Below, piece after piece: positions 10,435-22,060 of a stretch of 64,000 nt of DNA (the first letter of the stretch is position 1; each line of letters opens with the position of its first letter). The stretch lies in contig CM043942.1 of NCBI GenBank assembly GCA_014529385.2, positions 56,855,340 to 56,919,339 on the forward strand. The letters are read 5' to 3'. The notes beneath the pieces are model-generated. The model was given only the letters and a program-made list of their open reading frames with translations. It was not told the DNA's origin and did no database searches. The stretch is from Adiantum capillus-veneris (taxonomy: Eukaryota > Streptophyta > Polypodiopsida > Polypodiales > Pteridaceae). The position numbers and the translations under genes are program-made.

Positions 10435-12432
10435 TGTAATAGAAATGGCCTGATAACTTGTAGAGAAGCGGAATTAAGAGAAAGTATTTGATGAAATTAC
10501 TTGGAGAGCATAATGGGTGAACCTCATTAGTGGTAGCAACATAAACATAACAGTTAATTAACTAGGCATGAACAATACTTTTGCAAGAGAGAGAGAATTA
10601 GAGAACATGACAACAGTTGAGAACCAGATTTATGTGGAGCCTGTCCCCTCTCCAATAGGCATTTGTATTATAGATTTTCCCATTAAAGGAGACTTGGTAC
10701 AATACTATCTTTGTTTTCTTTCTGACCTATGTGATGCAATGAAGATGAAAATCTTCATGTACCACTAACATAGCATAAATTGAAGAAAGCATCAACTGGA
10801 CCAACCCTCAGTCCCAAGACCTCAAACACCTTCGAAGGTGGAGAGAGCTAGCAGGGAATGAGGATAGGGAAGAGGAAGAAGAAGTAGTATACGAGAAAGA
10901 ACTATTCCCTTACTTATCGTCACTCTTACATGATACAAAACAACTCATTAACTTTGATAAACCATAAGCCATAACTTCACATATATGCAAAAAAAAATAA
11001 CTTTTTATCATTTTCAGGTGCATGCATAACATCTAAAAGGTTTCTTGATGAGATCAACTCGTATACTATAGCGTGGGAAAGCATGGACATTGCAGCTCCT
11101 ATCAATGGCATGTCTATCACTGGCAGCAAAAATGGAAGATTCATAACACACAAATGAAAGTTTTTGACCTCAAACCAATGCATCGATCTCAGCTCCATAA
11201 TATAGACTAACACCTTATCACATCACTTTGCCCATATGAGACTCGTGCAACAGACGGTAACACGAAAAGAAATCCACTTTATTCATAATTGCTTGTATGG
11301 TTGGGAGTGACTAACCATATACCCTCATATAAGTTTACCACTTGAAACCTTTAGCATAGCATAATAGATTAGTAACGATGAAGATGAAGAATGTGGCAAG
11401 CTCAAGATTTCAAGCATGTGTCTTGGTTGGATTTGCACTCCATAGCCAAGAAGCTTAGTGTAGGTTTACACTTCTCAACGAGCTAGAGAAGGAGGTGGAT
11501 CTCTTGCACTAGCAAAGTACATAGTAATGAAAAAGTGAGTGTGTGTGGGAGAGTATACCCTCCAAGCAAGACCCTTGCTTCATGCTCGACCCCCTCTTGT
11601 AGCACTCTTCGGCATCTGATTGGACCTCCTCAAGCCTCGCCAATCACAGCCCAAGTGCATTCTAGGAAAGCTTGGTAATCTTGGGACTAGTGTCCCCCTT
11701 TCCACTTTGGGAGAGAGGACTTGATAAATGCAGAAAAAATAAAATAAATGTGATAAATTCTCATTGGAACCCCTTTTAGGCCTGGCCAATAGGATTCAAG
11801 CACCTCATGAAGTTAACATGGGTAGGGGCTTGACATGTGTCCTTGCTACCTCTCTAGGCCTGGGCTTACCTTGTGTGTGTGAGTGTGTGTTCTCTCTCTA
11901 GCCCTAAGAAAAGGGCTCGCCCCCTCAAGGATAGGGATATTATTGACTTTCTTGACCAAGCACCTTAGTCATGAAGCATGACTAAGCACTCTTACTAGGG
12001 GGTGTTTCCACAAGCATCTCAAGCAAGCATGTCCAAGCTTCTCAAGAACCTTAATCATGCAGCAGGTCAAGCACCTCAAGAAATTTAATCAAGCACCTCA
12101 AGCAGGACAAAGACCTCAAGCTTGAACTGGGTTCCCACCTCAAGCTCAAACCTAGCTTAACTATGGTCTTAGGTCTAAGGACTTTTAACACTAACCTTTG
12201 GATGTCTTAATGAAGCTAACCCTAAGGTTTTTTTTACGCTTCATTAGTAGCCTTGCTCTTTGAGAGAGTTCATCTCTTATTTGAGCCCTTTACCATTGGT
12301 CCCTTGTTGAGATAGATTTGAAGCACCTGTCTATATTCTACCTCCTGTTTCCCATTTATCTCTCCCATATTAAATGATGATTTCAATATGAGAAAGTATT
12401 TTTGGAATAGGTAGATATTAGATTTTATGACA
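10435..12432 (-). repeat. LTR family 1, copy B (probable 3' LTR)
   Basis: The plus strand begins TGTAATAGAAATGG at 10435 and ends GATTTTATGACA at 12432. The ends and internal blocks align with copy A, for example CCTGTCCCCTCTCC against CAGTCCCCCCTCC and the AGGTAGATATTAG end. At about 1998 bp it is some 460 bp longer than copy A, with added divergent sequence around 11.9-12.2 kb rich in CTCAAGCA-like short repeats. A purine-rich stretch just right of it indicates a 3' LTR of a minus-strand element. Confidence 0.8.
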
Positions 12433-12829
12433 TTACCTCTCTCTTGAAATAATAGTCGTCCTCGACTATGAGGTAGAAGAGATAAAGTCTTAGTCATTAG
12501 TCTACATTACGTAGCGGGTAGAGGATCCCTTTTTACCCTACGACATCATTCCAAGATGGATGACTAATCCATTTGGTGCTTGGGAGACATAGCTTCCGCA
12601 AGCATGTTTTCTCTTTATTTGCTATCATAATGCCAAAGTAGAATGACAAGTTCTACTTGGTTCTTGAGAGAAGTCGTCAATCAAACATGATTCTAAGCAT
12701 GCATACTACTTAAATTTGTGCACATAAAAAGAGAGCTAGTCTTATAAGACCAAAACATTGGTCATTAGAAAGAAATTTGTACATTTGATTACTCTAATGT
12801 AGCAGTTTAAGCATTGATAAGGTTCATAC
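12433..12829 (-). other. Internal stub next to LTR copy B, with polypurine-like tract
   Basis: Minus strand next to the LTR reads TCGAGGACGACTATTATT followed by TCAAGAGAGAGGTAA, the typical 3' end of plant chromoviruses before the LTR. The 397 bp remainder has no coding similarity. It is cut at 12829/12830 by the Tat-like LTR, which was therefore probably inserted into this older element. The rest of the older internal region is not seen in the window. Confidence 0.6.
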
Positions 12830-15475
<2,646 letters not shown>

Positions 15476-15489
15476 TTAGCCCTCCCCCC
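15476..15489 (-). other. Polypurine tract of the Tat-like element
   Basis: Minus strand GGGGGGAGGGCTAA lies immediately before LTR start TGATAGCC. Such tracts prime plus-strand DNA synthesis. It fixes the LTR boundary and the orientation of the internal region to the right. Confidence 0.85.
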
Positions 15490-15503
15490 GGATGATGGTA
15501 TAT

Positions 15504-15760
15504 TCATGTACCATCATAGAGCACCTTTTCCAAAGAGAGTGCTTCACAGTCCTTGACGAGATCTTCATTGTTTGGCCCCTTGGCATTTTTGCTCGAGTTA
15601 CACTCATGCTTCATGGAACAATACTTACATGAGATAGCTGCCCTTTGACAGATCTTTGGTAGATCCTTTGGTAGAAGGCGACTCAAATAGGGCTTCAAGC
15701 GATAACCATTTACCTTCCTAGAGTGCTCTTTCCATTCAAGTCCATAAGTTGATAGTAACT
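15504..15760 (-). pseudogene. Tat-like integrase C-terminal tail
   Basis: Minus-strand frame after the integrase core reads STYGLEWKEHSRKVNGYRLK then PYLSRLLP, the NGYRLKPY motif that ends Tat integrases. It continues with 50 residues containing CKYC and KHEC (possible zinc ligands) to a stop at 15504. It is separated from the core by a frameshift near 15760. Confidence 0.65.
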
Positions 15761-16468
15761 TTAATTGAAAGCCTTCTTAACTATGTATGGCCCCTGCCAT
15801 CTAGTTTCAAATTTTGCATCAAAACGATTATCGAGTTGATTGTCATACCTTAGCACAAGATCTCCTTCATTGATGCCTTTGTCCTTTAGTTTCTTGTCAA
15901 GCTTCTCCTTCGCCTGCGTAGCTTTCCTCTTGTAGCACTTGTATACTGCTTCTCTTTTCCACTCAAGCTCAGCTAAGGTAAGAAGTCGATCCATCCATGC
16001 TTCTTGATCATCTTGTGCTGCTTTGCCATGAAGTCGCATTGTTGGAATGTTGAGCTCAATTGGTTTTAAAGCCTCTTGACCATAGACCAAGTGAAATGGT
16101 GTAAACTCCATGGCTTCCCTATATGTGGTTTGATACGCCCACAAGGCACCATCCAAGAAGTCATCCCACAACTTTGTCTTGTTTCTCACCATCTTTCTAA
16201 TGATGCGTGCAATGACACCATTAGCTTTTTCTACCAGACCATTTGACTGGGGATAGTAGGGTGTATTGTGATGATGTAGAATGTGAAGTTCTTCACAGAC
16301 TTCTATGAGCAAGCCCTTTCTAAACCCTGGACCATTATTAGAAACAATCTCAAAAGGTGTGTCAAATCTACAACAAATGTGAGTGTAGATAAATTTGCTC
16401 ACTGTCCTCTCATTTACCTTTGCCACACTTTGTGCTTCCACCCACCTAGTCATATAGTCTATAGCCAC
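15761..16468 (-). pseudogene. Integrase catalytic core (Tat-like)
   Basis: Integrase joins element DNA to the target. This 235-codon frame starts with AIDYMTRWVEAQSV (first catalytic Asp). It has VSNNGPGF where the family has SDNGPxF, so the second catalytic Asp is Asn (GAT to AAT). It ends the core with YYPQSNGLVEKANGV (catalytic Glu), then the C-terminal EGDLVLRYD and RWQGPYIV. The D-to-N change alone should abolish activity. The upstream zinc-binding part is in another frame. Confidence 0.85.
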
Positions 16469-17082
16469 TAGAATTAGAGTTTACCATTTTTTGTCCTAGG
16501 CAGAGGACCCATAGCATGAATGCCCCACTTTTCAAAGGTCCATTTGCAAGCATGATTTGCCTTGGACCATAAACCAATCTTCTATTCCCATTTACCTGAC
16601 AATTGTGACAACTTTTACACCAACGTTGGACATCCACATGCAGACTTGGTCAAACAAACCCCGCAAGCAAAATCTTCTTCACAGTTGAACTCTTGGGCAA
16701 AATGACCACCACATGCCTCTTCATGCAAACCTTTTAGAACGGCTGGAATTTCCTTGATAGTTGGTACTCTTCTGCACACTTGATCCTTCCCTCTTTGATA
16801 AAGGGATCCTTCTAGGAAGAGATACGTGCTTGCCTTCTTCATGAGTCTCCTCTTTTGAGCCTTCGTGAAGTCTTGTGGAAACTCCCCCTCCAAAATGTAG
16901 CTAATAATGGGAGTCAATGACTCCAATCCCTGGTATCTCGGTTGCTTGACAGTTGCTGCCACCATGATGACTTGCACTTCTTTCTCAACACATGTAACTA
17001 CTTGCTGTGCAAGTAAATCGGCATCTTCATTCTGTTTCCTAGGAATATGATATAGTTGCACTTCTTCAAATTGATTAAACAA
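16446..17082 (-). pseudogene. End of second RNase H and integrase zinc-binding domain
   Basis: Two frames. 17082-16615 begins with the RNase H end HIPRKQNEDADLLAQ. It then carries a linker with FLEGSLYQRG and GLHEEACGGHFA, the HH half of the HHCC zinc finger. The following 16637-16446 frame has WCKSCHNCQVNG, the CC half. Together they make the integrase N-terminal zinc domain. The split near 16640 is a frameshift. Confidence 0.75.
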
Positions 17083-17149
17083 TCTACGAATGGCATGAAC
17101 TTTTTTCCTTAGCTTTCATTCTTGCATGCCCGAATGCCTAAAATTTGCT

Positions 17150-17521
17150 TCACAATGAGAAGTGCATCCCCTTTACCATGATACGTTGTATACCTCGGTC
17201 AATGCATATCTTTAAACCATGAAGTAGTGTGTCGTATTCTGCTTCATTGTTGCTAGTTGAACCTGGTAGATTCACCTTCTCTTTCATGACCACCTCCGCA
17301 CTTGGGTTGAGCAACACTAGCCCTCTCCTTGATTTTCCTGTGGCTCGTTGAAAAGCTCCATCAAAGAACAAGGTAAATGCATTAGGAATATTTTTTGGTG
17401 GCGGCAATGGTAGGGTCTTTATTTCAGGCACCTTAATCTCCTTCTCATGTACCCTATAAGTAAGGATCCCTCCCAATTGTGCACGCGAGTTCTGCTTCTG
17501 TGTAGCCTCTCTCCAAAGCAT
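17150..17521 (-). pseudogene. Second RNase H domain (archaeal type), N-terminal part
   Basis: The frame has LFFDGAFQRATGKSRRGLVL (first catalytic Asp), NNEAEYDTLLHGLKI (catalytic Glu) and a late Asp region replaced by KGMHFSL. NNEAEYxAL...G is the signature of the additional RNase H in Tat/Ogre elements. It ends at 17150; the C-terminal HIP...DADLLA part continues at about 17060. Confidence 0.8.
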
Positions 17522-18362
17522 TCATGACCCTACTAGCAAAGTAGATGGGTCGCATCCTGGTACTGTGGGGATCTTGTTGTAGCAACACAGCACCAATTGT
17601 TTCCCTTCCAACACTAGAGCTAAGAAACAATGTGTACTCCCAACAAGGAAGCATGAGTGTTGGTAGCTCTGACAAAATGACTTTAATGTTACAAAAGTAC
17701 TCTTCAAGCTCATCAGACCATGCAAATTCTATTTGTTGTGTCAACTTTTGCAAAGGATGAAGCAACTCTGAAGCTAAGTGAATAAAGCGTGACATATACT
17801 TCACCTTTTGAATGAATGAGATGACCTCTTTGAGATTCTTGGGTGATGGGAGCTCAATAAGAGCCTTGGACTTTGAAGGATCCACCTCAATGCCTTTATA
17901 GGAAACCTTGTGACCAAGCAAGATCACTTCATCCTTACCTATGTGACACTTGTCGGGGTTGAGTTGACCTCCCATGTCATAGAGCTTCTTTAAACCTTCT
18001 TCTACCCTTTGTGGATGCAATGATTTTGAGCTATAAATGCAAAGATCATCAATAAAAACCCGAATAGACTTTCCAAAGAATGCTTGAAACACCATGTTCA
18101 TGAAGCGTTGGAAAGTTGCAGGAGCATTTGTCAGACCAAATGGAATGACTCTAAAAGCATAACAACCCCAAGGAGTAGTGAAGTTTGTTTTCAACTGATC
18201 TTCCAATGTGATACCTATTTGAAAGTAACCCGAGTAGCCATCACACACAGTGTACTTCTCATGACCAGCTACCTCATTTAGTATCTCATCCTGAAATGGG
18301 AGGGAAAAGTGATCTCTTTTTGTTGCCTCATTGAGTGGTCGATAATCCACACACACCTCCAC
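17454..18362 (-). pseudogene. Reverse transcriptase palm and first RNase H (Tat-like)
   Basis: The frame holds CVDYRPLNEATKRDHF, motif A CDGYSGYFQI, PFGLTNAPATFQRFM, the active-site FIDD (VFIDDLCIYS), LGHKVSYKGIEVDPSK and a degenerate first RNase H (TLFLSSSVGRETIGAVLLQQ; FASRVMNALERGYTEAE). Motifs A and C are intact. The RNase H start has SSS where an Asp is expected, common in Tat elements. The N-terminal RT fingers are in another frame (18901-18278). Confidence 0.85.
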
Positions 18363-18901
18363 TTGTCGTTTTTCTTAGGAGTGACAACAACGGGAGAGAC
18401 CCACTCTGGATTCTCCACTGGATAAATGAAACCTGCTACTAGAAGCTTTCTTACCTCCTTGAGTAAAGCCTCCTTCTTGATGACTCCTAGCTTTCGTAGC
18501 TTCTGAGCCTTAGGTGTGGCCTCTAGCTTCAACTCAATTTTGTGTTGAACAACATCTACTCCACGCACATCGGTGTAGTCTTTTGCAAAAAGCCTAGGAA
18601 ATTTCCTTAACACACCTTTGAGCTCCTCTCTTTCATCCTTTGTAAGTGTTGTAGACAACATACCTTCTAACATTCCTTCATCTTGCACATTTTGGTTCTC
18701 TTGAGTACCTACCTCTTCCAAACCTGGGCAAGAGGTCTCTTGGTTGTTTGGCTTAAACCTTACCCCCATGACTTCAATGGAAAACTCCTCTTTAGTAATG
18801 CTACCGCTAATTTCTCCTTCTGAAGTGCTATTGCTCCAGCCTTCCTCCGTCTCACTTTGAGATGATTCTTCATGGAGCTCCTCTTGGCGTTGCTCCTTCA
18901 T
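18278..18901 (-). pseudogene. Protease-RT connection and RT N-terminus (Tat-like)
   Basis: A Glu-rich start (KEQRQEELHEESSQSETEEG) is followed by LRKFPRLFAKDYTDVRGVD, HKIELKLEATPKAQKLRKL and VENPEWVSPVVVTPKKNDKW, the conserved lead into RT. The frame then drifts and is continued by the 18362-17454 frame after a shift near 18350. Confidence 0.8.
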
Positions 18902-18961
18902 GTCAAAGACAACCTTCTTATGATTGTCATTACTACAAATCAGCTTTCCACACTCTCAATC

Positions 18962-19264
18962 CTACAAAGCTCGCATTTTCATTAGCCATGGTCTTCCTAG
19001 GATAAATGGGTAACCATTTCCTTTTGTAGACATGACATAGAAATCCACTACCTTCTTAATGCCAAAGGCCTCCACAAAAACATTTTTACAAATGCCTACG
19101 CACTTAGCTTTGCTATGGTTTGCCATCTTGACTTTAATTTCAGGTGTCTTATGGATGTGAATGCCTAGTCTCTGCATGAGCCCCTCTGTCATGATGCAAA
19201 TTTGTGCACCCCCATCCACTAGACCTTTCCTAACCAATATTCCTTTGATGTAACAATCTAGCAT
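18962..19264 (-). pseudogene. Retropepsin (Tat-like)
   Basis: About 100 codons: GLVDGGAQICIMTEGLMQRL holds the active site as D-G-G-A, where D-S/T-G-A is usual. YPFILGRPWL is the conserved C-terminal ILGRPWL. The same fold is present in the second Tat-like element at 46.4-46.9 kb, which keeps DSGA. Serine to glycine would probably weaken or kill the enzyme. Confidence 0.75.
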
Positions 19265-19276
19265 AGGTGTAATATC

Positions 19277-19669
19277 CTAGTTCATTTTAGCATGTGCAAT
19301 TTTTACAACAGGAACACTCTCTTTTACCTTTCTCCCAGTGCTAACTGCCTTTGTTAAATCCCTCCTAACTTGTGGGCATAATGCAAGAAACTGAGGCCAT
19401 GAGATATCAGGACCCTTACCTTGCATGTCTTCCAACAGGTTGTATGGAGCCATACCATGTCTAAGAGGGAAGTCTTGGAGATTGATACGACGTCGAGTCC
19501 TCTTAGCTTCCTTGGTCTCCTTTGCCTTCTTGCCTCGTCCATGGTCACTCTGTGATGTGACACCTTCTTTCTCTTTACCTTTTCCTCGACCACGCTTAAT
19601 GCCATTTGCTTCCATGTCAACCTCATTTGAATTTGTCACCTCTACCACATGCACATTTGGATCTGGCAA
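19277..19669 (-). pseudogene. Gag C-terminal basic linker (Tat-like)
   Basis: The frame contains the basic run KRGRGKGKEKEG and then NLLEDMQGKGPDISWPQFLA with CPQVRRDL, a segment found between gag and protease in Tat elements. It is separated from gag by a frameshift near 19680. Confidence 0.65.
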
Positions 19670-19683
19670 AGGTGGAACTCCTT

Positions 19684-20610
19684 CTACCCCTTGTGGAGGT
19701 GGTCTTGTTCCATTTGGCCTTTGTAGAAGCCTTTTTTTTGACCCATTCCTTCACTTGCATTCATTACTGGGTAGTTCATGTTAGGTCTCCCTGGCTCGCC
19801 ACGGGGCCAGGGACAATTATACATCCCATGTCCAAACTCTCCGCAATTCCAACATTGCAAGACTCTCCTAGATCGTGGCTCTCTCTCTTCTGACTTCTTT
19901 GCTTGTGCCTTTGGACCTATGTCTTGTGCAAGGTGAATTGACAGGCTACTTAAAGATTCATTCAACTTCTCATTTACTTCAGCTGTTACCTCAGGAATCT
20001 CCCTAGATGTTGATTCTTGTGACTTACCTTTGGGTCTAAGACCTTCTATTGGAACCTCTCCTCTTAGACACTTGAGTTTCCTATACTTCTTGGAAGCTCT
20101 AATTTCAGCTGCATCATGGGTGGCAGGTGCATCCGCCTCCACCTTTACCTTAAGATCATGAAAGAGTCCAGCTATGAATCTCTCCTTCTTTAGAAATTCT
20201 GCACCATCACCAGGGTTAGCAACATTTCGTATCCAAAGAGGCCAAAGACCTAGAAACTCTTGCTTGTACAAGTAGTGGTCATCTAAATATTTTTTCTTAT
20301 GAGAAACAATGTCTTGCCATAGTTTTTGAGTTTTTTGGGGATCAAAGAAGTATCTCTTGAAATGATTCAAAACTTCTGTGTAATTCCCCTTAACTTCCTC
20401 AGGCAAAGAGTCAAACCAAGTGCTAAAATCTTTCCTAAGGACCACCTCAAACATTTCTACGTTCTCTTGATCAGTTACTATCCTCTTGATACGGCAAGAC
20501 ATCTTGAAATTTGCTAAAAATAATTATGCATCCTCTCCAAGATCTCCAAAGAAAAGAGGATATCTGGACATTTGGCGTTGGCTTTTCACTTACCATGAAA
20601 GATTACAACA
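19684..20610 (-). pseudogene. Gag (Tat-like) with CCHC knuckle
   Basis: The frame 20502-19684 starts at MSCRIKRIVTDQENVEMFEV, and the in-frame sequence upstream (to about 20600, YPLFFGDLGEDA then a stop) shows that the real gag start lies further right. It contains the gag core (WFDSLPEEVKGNYTEVLNHF, QEFLGLWPLW, KERFIAGLFHDLKVKVEA) and near the C-terminus CWNCGEFGHGMYNC, a CX2CX4HX4C knuckle. A GGTAAGT splice-donor-like sequence occurs on the minus strand near 20594; introns are known in Ogre elements, but use here is untested. Confidence 0.8.
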
Positions 20611-20639
20611 CGAGTTGCAACAAGGGATACAATAGAAAT

Positions 20640-21074
20640 TTAGAAACACTCGCCTGCAAATGAAGAAGTAAGAAAGTACCACTCTAGGTTTTCTTCTTCA
20701 GCTATCGAAGCTTCAATGAGGTCTCGATTTGTTTGATCAAAACAAAAAGGTAGACTATTTATGAGCTCTAATAAGGGTTTAAATTCTTCAAAGCTAAGGT
20801 GATAAACAGAAATCTCTAAAACTTCATTTTCTGGATCTAGAAGAGCAACCATGTCCCAAGTAATGAGTTGCACTTGCTCTACAATTCCCAATGCACAAGT
20901 GGTTTGTATAAAAACTAGATCTTCATGCTCATCGAAGGCTGTGAGAAAGTAGCAATTGACTAGGTGCTCCTTTCCTTTGAGTTCCACATAGTCGGAATGA
21001 GGCAACCTTCTCACAATTTCATAAAGAACATCCTCCTCAAGTCCAATCAAGCTTGCAAGATTTAAAGACTCCAC
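20640..21074 (-). CDS. Extra ORF upstream of gag, first of a related pair
   Basis: 144 codons of unknown function, acidic. Its C-terminal half (HLSFEEFKPLLELINSLPF, then CFDQTNRDLIEA) resembles the neighbouring ORF at 21441-21145 (RLTFGEFFPHFLFINCLPF, then TFNKGDRELFRA), so the two are divergent duplicates. Position before gag matches the ORF1 that Ogre/Tat elements carry. No domain recognised; possibly one protein with two repeats split by a frame change. Confidence 0.5.
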   Translation of the reverse strand: MESLNLASLIGLEEDVLYEIVRRLPHSDYVELKGKEHLVNCYFLTAFDEHEDLVFIQTTCALGIVEQVQLITWDMVALLDPENEVLEISVYHLSFEEFKPLLELINSLPFCFDQTNRDLIEASIAEEENLEWYFLTSSFAGECF

Positions 21075-21144
21075 TTGTGCTACAAAACTCCTGGAAAAAA
21101 AATCCTTACGATTATGGTTAAATCAATTATAAGCATCAAGAGAT

Positions 21145-21441
21145 TTACAATGTCTCTATGAACAAAGTGTCATAGAAAGTAGAGAAGGATGAGAATTTAT
21201 ACAAATTTGCAATTTTCTCTATGCTCTCTTTATTAAGACAAGCCCTAAATAGCTCCCTATCTCCTTTGTTGAAAGTGAAAGGAAGACAATTAATAAAAAG
21301 AAAATGAGGGAAAAATTCACCAAATGTGAGTCTATGAAGCATGAACTCTGGCCACAAGTTTCCTGAAGAGTCTTCCTCAATGGTAAAATGCACTCGCCAA
21401 ACACCAAATTTCACTCTATTTACCAATCTTAGGACACACAC
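21145..21441 (-). CDS. Extra ORF upstream of gag, second of a related pair
   Basis: 98 codons with the same F-x-E-F...INxLPF...DRxL pattern as the ORF at 21074-20640. It probably is the N-terminal repeat of the same original product. The start Met is the first in frame; stop at 21145. Nothing is known of its role. Confidence 0.45.
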   Translation of the reverse strand: MCVLRLVNRVKFGVWRVHFTIEEDSSGNLWPEFMLHRLTFGEFFPHFLFINCLPFTFNKGDRELFRACLNKESIEKIANLYKFSSFSTFYDTLFIETL

Positions 21442-21943
21442 ACTATTTGGATGAATGTGCGGTCTTCCTTAGTGCTCAACAGCAAAAGGAAAATGGAATC
21501 CACATGCAGGACCTTTCATCTTAGCTTCACCACCCTCTTGTTATGAGGGAGACATTTTACTACCTGCTCCTACAACTCAATCGGTAATAGAGCTAGATCT
21601 CTTAGGATTGAACTTTCACTGCACACACACTCCTTGTTAGAACGAGATGACAAAATGACAAAATCCTAAACTGCTGGGTGTGGACTAAGTAGTTAAAACA
21701 GCTAGCTGGGATAGGTGGATTATAGGAGATCCAGCATCGGACGCTGGCGGATCTCATCAATCTCCTCCATGGTCAGTAGTTTGACTGGGTATTGTGCATG
21801 TGGAGCCAAAGTGACCTGGATCCTCTGATGCAACCTCTGTCGATGTGGTGTAGTCCTCTGCAGTCGTGGGCGTCTGGATCTCTCTAGCTCAGTCGCTCGT
21901 TCGATCAGTATGCATCTGGTGTAAAGCGATGAGCTCTGTTGTG

Positions 21944-21945
<2 letters not shown>
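21442..21945. other. Unassigned DNA between Tat-like ORFs and LINE 3' end
   Basis: No coding signal. It holds no sequence like the family 2 LTR end and no GGCACCA-type primer site, so the Tat-like 5' end is missing. A weak inverted repeat (AGATCC-AGC / GCTGGCGGATCT) lies near 21728-21757. Confidence 0.5.
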
Positions 21946-21986
<41 letters not shown>

Positions 21987-22008
21987 TAGAGATAGATAGA
22001 TAGATAGT
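21946..22008. repeat. (GA)n and (GATA)n microsatellite at the LINE 3' end
   Basis: About 36 bp of GA followed by GATA units (21988-22007). In the minus orientation the LINE ends with CTAT/TATC units and a CT tract rather than poly(A). Confidence 0.9.
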
Positions 22009-22060
22009 TCTATTATCGTCCTGGGAGGTCAAATATGACCTATGGGACCAAATGAACATG

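Noticed and set aside
21442-22060. Tat-like 5' LTR
   Set aside because: No sequence like the family 2 LTR end and no primer site were found.
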